This document shows, one piece after another, positions 56,765 through 62,767 of a stretch of 64,000 nucleotides of DNA. The notes under the pieces are model-generated. The model did no database searches and had not been told where the DNA came from. It was given only the letters and a program-made list of their open reading frames with translations. The DNA is taken from NCBI RefSeq assembly GCF_004000435.1, contig NZ_RBVZ01000001.1, forward strand, positions 1,033,328 to 1,097,327, given 5' to 3'. This stretch comes from Alexandriicola marinus (GTDB lineage Bacteria > Pseudomonadota > Alphaproteobacteria > Rhodobacterales > Rhodobacteraceae). The translations under genes and the position numbers were made by a program. How positions within the stretch are numbered: position 1 is the stretch's first letter; the number at the start of each line of letters is the position of its first letter.

Positions 56765-57124
56765 AATTTCACTTTTCCCATAGAAACAAGGCCTTAATCG
56801 AAATCCGAAGGGCCACTTCTCCAAACGCTTTCCCACGCACGAACAGCACAACGGTTTTCGACACCGCCCCGTTTACAGCAACTTTTGAGTCATCCGACCG
56901 CACCCCAAGCGGACGGCCTTTCAATCGAGTGCGGTTGGCTGTGATATTTGAGTGGATCATGTCCTGAGAAAAGGTTGATCGAATGGCAAATTGTTCTGAG
57001 TGTTGACAGGTAAGGTTGTCGGGAAAGTTCGTAGGTCAGTCTTCGGAAGTGAGGTAAGGGTCACCTTGGCTCGTGAATAATAACGGCATGATCACCGCCG
57101 ATATGATAAACAGATGAAACATGG
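56765..57124. other. Gene-poor AT-richer spacer behind tRNA-Ser
   Basis: About 360 bases without a convincing gene. The only structured element I see is the inverted copy of the tRNA anticodon arm at 56847-56873. A minus-strand open frame of 63 codons (56769-56960) covers it and has no recognisable product. The sequence shifts here from the GC-rich core to an AT-richer composition. Confidence 0.6.
56847..56873 (-). repeat. Inverted near-copy of the tRNA-Ser anticodon arm
   Basis: Read on the minus strand, these 27 bases match 26 of 27 bases of tRNA-Ser positions 56696-56722, which cover part of the D arm side, the anticodon stem and loop and the start of the variable arm. The single difference is in the loop (CTCGAAA in the tRNA, GTCGAAA here). 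Spacing between the copies is 124 bases. This could be a remnant of an attachment site or a partial tRNA duplication. Confidence 0.75.
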
Positions 57125-57445
57125 TTGAAGTCGAGAATCTGCGCCGAAATCATTCAGCGAATGATGGCTGGGAAAGGCTGGAATGCCGCGGCGCTTTCCT
57201 TGGCTGCCGGACTAAACCGTCGGGCGATCAAGGACATCCTAGTAGGTCGAGCAGCAAGCCCGAAGCTGTCGACCGTGTTTAAGATCGCGCGGGCGCTGCC
57301 TTGTGACCCATGCGAACTAATGGGGCTTGGGCCTCGTGTTTCCTTGGCCCCTGCGCTTCTGCGTCTTCTTGAGCAATACGACGAAGACGAGCAAGAACAA
57401 CTTGCGCAGGCACTGGCCGCCCTTCCGCATCATCCCCGAACATAG
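57125..57445 (+). CDS. XRE-family helix-turn-helix regulator
   Basis: Protein of about 106 residues with an XRE/Cro-type helix-turn-helix: GWNAAALSLAAGLNRRAIKDILVGRAASP then LSTVFKIARALPCDP. The C-terminal 35 residues (LLRLLEQYDEDEQEQLAQAL) form an acidic helix. The start is uncertain: a TTG at 57125 keeps the first helix whole, and an ATG at 57161 would shorten it. It may be a relic prophage-type or island regulator. Nothing adjacent shows what it controls. Confidence 0.7.
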   Translation: MKSRICAEIIQRMMAGKGWNAAALSLAAGLNRRAIKDILVGRAASPKLSTVFKIARALPCDPCELMGLGPRVSLAPALLRLLEQYDEDEQEQLAQALAALPHHPRT

Positions 57446-57526
57446 CCAGAATCCCGATCATGATTTGATTGCGCAAACTCCGTGTCGGCACATGGAAGTG
57501 TTCACCTCTCAGAAATAGACAGCGTA

Positions 57527-57706
57527 ATGCTGACAAAAGAAGCCTTTCCTCAGGGTCGGACGATTAATCTCCCCGAAGGCATAACCTGTGATCCTGAGAC
57601 CAACCTCTATCACACCACGATGGTCGTATATTCATTTCTGAAAAGAATACTGTCTATTTCCTTGGCTACATCCAGAGAACGGAGAAACCATGACGGAAGA
57701 TCGTGA
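57527..57706 (+). CDS. Possible small protein (59 residues)
   Basis: An open frame of 59 residues (ATG at 57527) without a good ribosome site. It contains TINLPEGITCDPETNLYHTTM and a short hydrophobic stretch near residues 38-48 (VYSFLKRILSISLA). Its last 17 bases overlap the next small ORF. It may be a remnant or not translated. Confidence 0.3.
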   Translation: MLTKEAFPQGRTINLPEGITCDPETNLYHTTMVVYSFLKRILSISLATSRERRNHDGRS

Positions 57707-57788
57707 GAAGCTCTTCAAGCTGTACCTGATCTATAACGGTATTGCCCCTGAACTTTGGGAGCAGCTCCTCAAAGAACAACAGCGATAA
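57690..57788 (+). CDS. Possible small protein (32 residues)
   Basis: An open frame starting with ATG at 57690, 7 bases after a GGAG ribosome site. It encodes 32 residues, mostly an amphipathic helix (REKLFKLYLIYNG, LWEQLLKEQQR). The strong ribosome site favours translation. It overlaps the previous ORF. Function unknown. Confidence 0.4.
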   Translation: MTEDREKLFKLYLIYNGIAPELWEQLLKEQQR

Positions 57789-57912
57789 TCTAAGGAGGAT
57801 TCTTTCGGACGTCCTCCACAACTAATGCCTCCCCAACGTTGGCCGCTGGACGTAGACGATGATAGGGCGCCTGCTTATGATGATCGCGAAAACCACCAAG
57901 GAGACAGGCAAT

Positions 57913-58734
57913 ATGAAAAAGACTGAATCCTACAAGTCTTACATGAAGAGTCCATATGTGAGTTTCAAACATACTACATATTTTGACAGTTATGATAGTT
58001 TTTTCTCCACCTACAAAGGGAAAGACATAACCTTCGTAGAAATAGGTATTCTTGATGGTGGATCTCTTTTTATGTGGAGGGACTATTTTGGAGCTAATGC
58101 CAGAATAATTGGTGTCGACTTAAATCCAGAGGCGAAAAAATGGGAGAACGAAGGCTTTGAAATATATATAGGAAGTCAATCTGATAGGGATTTTTGGAGA
58201 GAATTTGTAGTTGATGTGGGAGACGTTGATATTGTTCTGGACGATGGTGGGCATACTTATAGCCAACAGATAATTACAACAGAAAGCCTTCTACCTCACA
58301 TCAAAGATGGTGGACTTATTGTCATTGAAGACACTCACACATCCTACATGCAAGGGTTCGGTGATATGGATTTTTCATTCATCGAGTATGTCAAGGAGCA
58401 TATTGATAAGATCAACCTGAGATTTGGGAAGTTTGAGAACGGGATAGCAGAAAAGAGAATTTGGAGTATAGAGGTCGTGGAAAGTATGGTGGCCTTTAAA
58501 GTAAATAGGGCTGCGACAGAACTTGTTTCCAAGCCGATCTTTAATATCGGCTCAGGCACCAGGGCAAAAGATTTTCGATTTGAAGATGAAAATGCGTTGA
58601 TGGAAGTTAATCAAATATTCGATAAGGAAAAACCAAAAGAAGAGATAACGCTACAACAACTGGAAAGCATTCTCATCGATCTTAAATTCAAGAATCCCGA
58701 AATGGCGAATAGGCTTAAGAATCTTCTGGACTAG
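57913..58734 (+). CDS. Class I SAM-dependent methyltransferase, transferred low-GC gene
   Basis: Protein of 273 residues with a Rossmann-type SAM-binding core: FVEIGILDGGSLFMW near residue 38 (motif I), IIGVDLNPEA, DIVLDDGGHTYSQQ near residue 103 and GGLIVIEDTHTS. This pattern resembles sugar O-methyltransferases of macrolide and glycan clusters (MycE/CmcI-like). The gene is clearly AT-rich: two 60-base lines that I counted have 19 and 22 G+C bases. The start at 57913 has AAGGAG 9 bases upstream. Codon use and composition differ strongly from the neighbours, indicating recent transfer. No glycan gene is adjacent, so the acceptor is unknown. Confidence 0.8.
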   Translation: MKKTESYKSYMKSPYVSFKHTTYFDSYDSFFSTYKGKDITFVEIGILDGGSLFMWRDYFGANARIIGVDLNPEAKKWENEGFEIYIGSQSDRDFWREFVVDVGDVDIVLDDGGHTYSQQIITTESLLPHIKDGGLIVIEDTHTSYMQGFGDMDFSFIEYVKEHIDKINLRFGKFENGIAEKRIWSIEVVESMVAFKVNRAATELVSKPIFNIGSGTRAKDFRFEDENALMEVNQIFDKEKPKEEITLQQLESILIDLKFKNPEMANRLKNLLD

Positions 58735-58825
58735 AATTTCCAATGCTCACTAAACTACACATATCTTGATCGGTTCTGATGGGCGAGTGGCACAACAATC
58801 ATTTTATGCACAATCGAGATATACC

Positions 58826-58945
58826 ATGAAACATACTATCACAGAATGCCCACGACTCTCGGAGCCTCCAGACGGCGATTACAACGCAATCATTGACCAA
58901 GCCCTAGCGGAGATTGTGAAGATGTGGTTGTGCCTGCGGGCATAA
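58826..58945 (+). CDS. Possible 39-residue ORF
   Basis: A short open frame starting ATG 58826 with a GAG 7 bases upstream. It encodes an acidic N-terminus (ECPRLSEPPDGDYNAIID) and a hydrophobic end. There is no further support, and it may be chance. Confidence 0.2.
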   Translation: MKHTITECPRLSEPPDGDYNAIIDQALAEIVKMWLCLRA

Positions 58946-58975
58946 CAAACTGTCCACCCAAGAAGGATCGTGCTG

Positions 58976-59010
58976 TTGACGGGACGGCGCTAGACCGTCC
59001 GTCAGGTCAA
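58976..59010. terminator. Strong hairpin at the end of a decayed minus-strand gene
   Basis: TTGAC (58976-58980) pairs with GTCAA (59006-59010), and GGACGG with CCGTCC inside it. A minus-strand reading frame stops at 59007-59009, within the hairpin, so it probably was that gene's terminator. Confidence 0.6.
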
Positions 59011-59390
59011 CTTTGTATGGCCGTTTCGCGCACGATCTCAGCTGGCATCTCTGGCAGCTCATGAATAGACTTCAGCCAAACTGCCACACGCCTTGATTGT
59101 TCAACCAGCAGGGTCTGGCGGTGACGTCCACGCACCCAGACGCCGTCCAATCTTGGGCGCAATTCGACGGTTCTTCAGATGACGCCAACCAAAGAAATTC
59201 GTGATGATGTACAGACGTGAGTAAGCCATCCACTTGAGACCGAACAAGCCGAGATCACGAAAAGACTCTATGACACCGGGAATTGACTGACAGCACAACT
59301 CGCAGTTGGGCTTCGACGCGCGCAACAACTTGATAGACTCGGCGACCCATCAGCTGGCTCATACCTGAATCAGCACCATATAGCCAAAGA
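59007..59390 (-). pseudogene. Decayed minus-strand gene of unknown identity
   Basis: On the minus strand, coding-like stretches lie in successive frames: one ending near 59255 (QLMGRRVYQVVARVEAQL), one from about 59290 to 59165 (ESFRDLGLFGLKWMAYSRLY, FFGWRHLKNRRI) and one from about 59165 to the stop at 59007 (HRQTLLVEQSRRVAVWLKSI, ELPEMPAEIVRE). They look like one protein with at least two frameshifts. I do not recognise the family. The call depends on the coding look of the fragments and the hairpin after the last stop. Confidence 0.35.
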
Positions 59391-60035
59391 TCAAATGCTG
59401 ATTCGACGCCGGAACCCAACCAGGACAAAGACCCCCAAGGCTCCAAGCAAAATGGGCAGGCTTGCAGGCAACGGCACCACTCCCGTGTCGTAACTGGGCG
59501 TCACAACCTCGCGAACGTAGACCTGACCGGCAGCGGTAACATCAAAAAGCGGATTACCTGATAGTTCGTTGGCGATGAGGTCCATCAAAGCCGAACTGTA
59601 GGTTTTCCCGATTACTTCAACTACAAGACCACCTACGACATACAGGTAGTCGGCATCCCGATCCATGGTCAACGCGCTCAGATCGACGGACCAGAAGTCG
59701 TCGCCCGAGAAGGGATTGTTGACAAAACTGCTAAGGCTGATCGTTGAGACTGCTTCCGACGCCGATGCGAACGCGTTGGCATTCCAAGAAGCCCCCAATG
59801 TCCAGCCTCCGCCGGATGTTGTCATATCCGCATAGGTCCGGAATGCGGCGTTGCCGTTCGGCCCATCAGGGTCCAACCAGTAAAATCCGTCTCCGACTGA
59901 AAAACCGTCCGCTAGTATCTGCTTTGCCGACGTCCCGGCTGTCCCCGAAGAAAAGCCATTCATCGTCGCAGCATGAACCGACCCCGCCCAAGAAAAGATA
60001 ACTAGTACAATTCCAGAAAGTATTCGTCCTGTCAT
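59391..60035 (-). CDS. VPLPA-CTERM surface protein with fibrinogen-like motif
   Basis: Secreted protein of 214 residues. A signal peptide (residues 1-22, ending SVHA) precedes a region with DPDGPNGNAAFRTYADMTT and GGGWTLG, a motif found at the start of fibrinogen-C-terminal-like domains in bacterial surface proteins. The C-terminus has VPLPASLPILLGALGV, a hydrophobic helix and the basic end GFRRRISI, the sorting signal of the VPLPA-CTERM family. That signal is recognised by an exosortase-type transpeptidase, which is not encoded here. A GGGGGG ribosome site lies upstream of the ATG at 60035. Confidence 0.85.
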   Translation of the reverse strand: MTGRILSGIVLVIFSWAGSVHAATMNGFSSGTAGTSAKQILADGFSVGDGFYWLDPDGPNGNAAFRTYADMTTSGGGWTLGASWNANAFASASEAVSTISLSSFVNNPFSGDDFWSVDLSALTMDRDADYLYVVGGLVVEVIGKTYSSALMDLIANELSGNPLFDVTAAGQVYVREVVTPSYDTGVVPLPASLPILLGALGVFVLVGFRRRISI

Positions 60036-60383
60036 CTATATGACCCCCCTTGCGGTTATTCCCGCTAGACATAATCGATTGCCCGAAACGATTATTATCA
60101 TTCTGACTGGTGTCCCGCAACTTTCGCATTCGGTTTGCCCAAACGAGCACATTTGATTGAAGTGATATGCCGTCATCTGAAGCGCACGTGGCAAGCCACG
60201 TCTTCGCTTTCTTACCTGACGCGTTCGCGATACAATACGTTGTCCGACACTCTGCCGAACTCTCCCGTAAGAAGCTGGTCAAAGCCTCGTTTGTATGACG
60301 AGTAGACCCGGGCATCATCATGTGACCGTCATACTTTTGCCAGCAATCGAATACATAAGGGGCCATCAATCTGGACCAAAGGG
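60036..60383. other. Spacer upstream of the VPLPA-CTERM gene
   Basis: About 350 bases with no convincing gene in either direction. A minus-strand frame (59866-60369) is open but has no ribosome site, no family likeness and overlaps the surface-protein gene, so I treat it as a shadow. The promoter of the surface-protein gene should lie here. Confidence 0.5.
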
Positions 60384-60497
60384 ATGTCTTCCATGAGCAC
60401 GATTGCTGAAAATCCGATCCTGATCGCGGCCTTTCTCTGCGGCGTCGCCGGCATCTACGTCGTCGTCATGCGCACGGTAAGAAAGCGTAAGGAGTAA
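60384..60497 (+). CDS. Very small membrane protein
   Basis: An open frame of 37 residues from ATG 60384 or 34 from ATG 60393, the second being 9 bases behind AAAGGG. It has one transmembrane segment (ILIAAFLCGVAGIYVVVM) and a strongly basic end (RTVRKRKE). This is the shape of a small membrane anchor or regulatory peptide. A hairpin follows at 60511-60534. It lies next to the dynamin operon but on the other strand. Confidence 0.5.
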   Translation: MSSMSTIAENPILIAAFLCGVAGIYVVVMRTVRKRKE

Positions 60498-60510
60498 TAC
60501 TCCACGACCA

Positions 60511-60534
60511 GCCACGCCGGCCCGCTGGCGTGGC
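60511..60534. terminator. Hairpin between the small membrane ORF and the dynamin operon
   Basis: A perfect 8-base-pair stem (GCCACGCC and GGCGTGGC) with an 8-base loop lies between two convergent transcription units. It may terminate both. Confidence 0.5.
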
Positions 60535-60577
60535 GGCGGCGCAGTTGATGCCGAGGCTGGCGGACTGCGCCCTGCCC

Positions 60578-61366
60578 CTAGTCTCCGAAAATCTTGGTCC
60601 AGCTTTCAAGGACGGAACCCAGCGCGCTGTCCGGAATGGCAGCCAGCAGCCGCGAACGGCCATCGCGCGCGACGACGGCCTGAATCCCCGGGCCAATCGC
60701 AAGGGCGGCACTGGACGGACCCGCGCGTTCAAGACGTTCTTGACTGCCGCAACGTCCGGGCGAATGCGCAAGCGCCGCATCAATTGCCCCTAGACGGCTG
60801 CGGATCTCGTCTGGTCCGTGCGCATAGGTTTCCCCGCTGTCCCCGAGGTGACACCGCCAGCCAGAGACACGCGGCGTGATCCGTTCCAGAAATTGCGTGA
60901 TCCGCGCCTCGTGTCCGAATGATTTGCCCGCGCGCATCAGCGCCTCGGCCGAACAGGACGCCCCGCCCAGACCGGCATTCGACGCGCGCCCCAAAGTATT
61001 GAGCGTGATCCCCCCCGAGCGTTCGGCAATCCGCCGGATGCTTGCGGCGTGCCGCAGGGCCGCCGCCTCGGCGTCGCCCTCTTCGATGGTGTCACCGGCG
61101 GGCGGCGTGATGCCGATGAGACGCCGGTTTGCCGCGACCAGCACCCCGGCGGCACTGCCCTTGGTAGTCACCTCGATCCGGCGCGGCAGGACGACTTCGT
61201 CAATCTCCTCGGCGACCAGACGCAGCGCCTGATCGGGGCCATCGGCCTTGCACCCCATGGTGTCTTGCAATGCCTCCCGATCCAGCCCGAGCCGGATCAG
61301 CGCCGCGCGCAAACGATCCGCCGCGGGGTTTGGCGTGTTCTGCTGAATTCGGACCGCGTCTGCCAT
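60578..61366 (-). CDS. Conserved-looking protein of unknown function, last gene of the dynamin operon
   Basis: Soluble protein of 262 residues with no domain I can name. The N-terminal 45 residues are helical (ADRLRAALIRLGLDREALQD). A middle region is EVVLPRRIEVTTKGSAAGV. The C-terminal quarter (SSAALAIGPGIQAVVARDG and RLLAAIPDSALGSVL) resembles one half of a roadblock/longin-like fold, but this is weak. Its start overlaps the stop of the roadblock-like gene by one base (TAATG). It ends the operon. No signal peptide or membrane segment is visible. Confidence 0.75.
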   Translation of the reverse strand: MADAVRIQQNTPNPAADRLRAALIRLGLDREALQDTMGCKADGPDQALRLVAEEIDEVVLPRRIEVTTKGSAAGVLVAANRRLIGITPPAGDTIEEGDAEAAALRHAASIRRIAERSGGITLNTLGRASNAGLGGASCSAEALMRAGKSFGHEARITQFLERITPRVSGWRCHLGDSGETYAHGPDEIRSRLGAIDAALAHSPGRCGSQERLERAGPSSAALAIGPGIQAVVARDGRSRLLAAIPDSALGSVLESWTKIFGD

Positions 61367-61743
61367 TACCCGGCCACCGCCACGCTTTCAAAGATGCCAT
61401 GTGCATGATCGACCACTTGCGGCACGCATTCCAGTCCGGCGCACAGACAACACACGACGTCTATGGGATTATCGGGCGAGCGGACAAAAATGCGCAGATC
61501 ACGCGGTGTCGCCACGATCAGCCGATCACGCGATCCGTCGTCGCATTCCACATCCTCGCAAACGAGATCCGACGCCTCGAAGTGGCAGGCGGCGTGTTTC
61601 AGGATCTCTTCGAGAAAGTCCTGCTTGAAGGGGCGCGATGCGCTGCTGCGCAGGGCCATGCCCGTTCGCAGATCCCCGAATGACGCCAGCGAACAGCCGG
61701 GGATATCGCTTCGCATCCGGTCGAGGCGTTCGGACAGGCTCAT
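61366..61743 (-). CDS. Roadblock/LC7-like small protein
   Basis: Protein of 125 residues with a possible roadblock/LC7 (MglB-like) fold: helix, then GCSLASFGDLRTGMALR, a long helix (DFLEEILKHAACHFE), and strands DRLIVATPRDLRIFVRS and DVVCCLC. Roadblock proteins bind and regulate small GTPases, which fits the dynamin-like genes upstream. The assignment comes from strand/helix pattern only. Its start at 61743 overlaps the stop of an 18-codon ORF as ATGA, and its stop overlaps the next start as TAATG. Confidence 0.6.
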   Translation of the reverse strand: MSLSERLDRMRSDIPGCSLASFGDLRTGMALRSSASRPFKQDFLEEILKHAACHFEASDLVCEDVECDDGSRDRLIVATPRDLRIFVRSPDNPIDVVCCLCAGLECVPQVVDHAHGIFESVAVAG

Positions 61744-61796
61744 GCGGCGCGCCTTCTGGCAATACGCGCGACCTGCGGGGATTGCGGGACCATCAT
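61740..61796 (-). CDS. 18-residue coupling ORF
   Basis: ATG at 61796 overlaps the dynamin gene stop as ATGA, and its TGA at 61740 overlaps the roadblock-like gene start, also as ATGA. The encoded peptide is MMVPQSPQVARIARRRAA. Both overlaps exactly bridge a gap of 49 bases. It could be a translational bridge and not a functional peptide. Confidence 0.4.
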   Translation of the reverse strand: MMVPQSPQVARIARRRAA

Positions 61797-62767
61797 GACG
61801 TTTCCCTGCGTTCGGGGCTCAGGGTGAAATCCGGCCGCTCCACCCGGCCCCGCATCCGGGTATGGACCCGCACACGTTTCGGCAACACGCGGCTTTGCAT
61901 GTCGGTGACCCCGCTGACGGCGATGGCCGGCGTTTCTGCCGGGGCCTCCGCGGGCGGTGCCTCGGGCGCAACGATCTCCTCGGCGGCCGGTTCCGCTGCA
62001 GCTAGCTGATTTTCCGTTTCTGTCACCTGGGCCTCTTCGGGGGCGACGGCCAGCCGGGGTGACGGGTGCAGCAGCAGATCGACCAGATGCCCGATGAACT
62101 CGGCCGCGCCGCTGTCGCGCCATTTGGCGACGTCGTCGCCGGCCTCGATCGCCTTGAGAATCGACAAGGGATAAACCGCCTTGAACACTCCCTCGGTTTC
62201 CTTGCGGACCCGTTTCAGAACCCGTTCCACATCCCGATCCGAGCGCAGCTTGTCGATCTGTGTCACCAGCAGGATGTTGTCGCCATTGGTGCGGGGCTGC
62301 ATATCCTGCCAAGCGGCCGCTTCGGTCTGACGCCAGGCCTGAGTGGCCTGCGTGCACCAGACGACGCTATCGATCTCGTCCAGCACGGATTGCCAGGTAT
62401 CGGCGGCCATACTGGGATCAGAGATGCCGGGCATGTCGATCAGATCGCAGATCTCGAGCGTTTCGGACATCGATCGAAGCCGGATCAGCCGCGCATCCTC
62501 GATCCGGACCGAGGCGAGGTCTTCGATTGCCAGCGGGGTTTCGCTTCCGTCGTGGCCGACCATTGTGGCGCTTTGTTCGCCGTGGCTCACCCAGACCGGT
62601 GGAAACCGCGTGGCCGTCACCCGGACAGGCAACGGCGCATCGCCCAGAAGCAGCTTGGACAAGGTGCTCTTGCCCGAGCTGAATTCTCCCATGAATGCCA
62701 GTCGCGGCTTGCCCCGGGCATTCTGATCCATCGGATCGGCGTTGTGCACACTCATCTCCTTGTTCAT
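61793..62767 (-). CDS. Dynamin-family GTPase (second of a pair)
   Basis: Protein of 324 residues with a dynamin-type G domain: G1 GEFSSGKST near residues 27-35, a G2 threonine likely in VRVTATRFPP, G3 DMPGISD, and an atypical G4 TQIDKL where the usual form is [TN]KxD. A long Ala/Pro/Glu-rich tail (about residues 245-300) and a basic end follow. It lacks the long helical stalk of full dynamins, so it may work with the longer partner. Its start at 62767 overlaps the stop of the first dynamin gene (ATGA). Fusion or fission of membranes is the family role; the process here is unknown. Confidence 0.87.
   Translation of the reverse strand: MNKEMSVHNADPMDQNARGKPRLAFMGEFSSGKSTLSKLLLGDAPLPVRVTATRFPPVWVSHGEQSATMVGHDGSETPLAIEDLASVRIEDARLIRLRSMSETLEICDLIDMPGISDPSMAADTWQSVLDEIDSVVWCTQATQAWRQTEAAAWQDMQPRTNGDNILLVTQIDKLRSDRDVERVLKRVRKETEGVFKAVYPLSILKAIEAGDDVAKWRDSGAAEFIGHLVDLLLHPSPRLAVAPEEAQVTETENQLAAAEPAAEEIVAPEAPPAEAPAETPAIAVSGVTDMQSRVLPKRVRVHTRMRGRVERPDFTLSPERRETS

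Noticed and set aside
56769-56960. Minus-strand open frame of 63 codons behind tRNA-Ser.
   Set aside because: No ribosome site and no recognisable product; it overlaps the inverted tRNA copy.
57512-57660. 11-base inverted repeat (GAAATAGACAG and its complement), 127 bases apart.
   Set aside because: No transposase lies between or beside the arms, and no target duplication is seen. Chance or an old remnant is more likely than an insertion element.
59866-60369. Minus-strand open frame of 167 codons upstream of and over the surface-protein gene.
   Set aside because: Its composition does not look like a protein, it overlaps a well-supported gene, and no start signal is visible.
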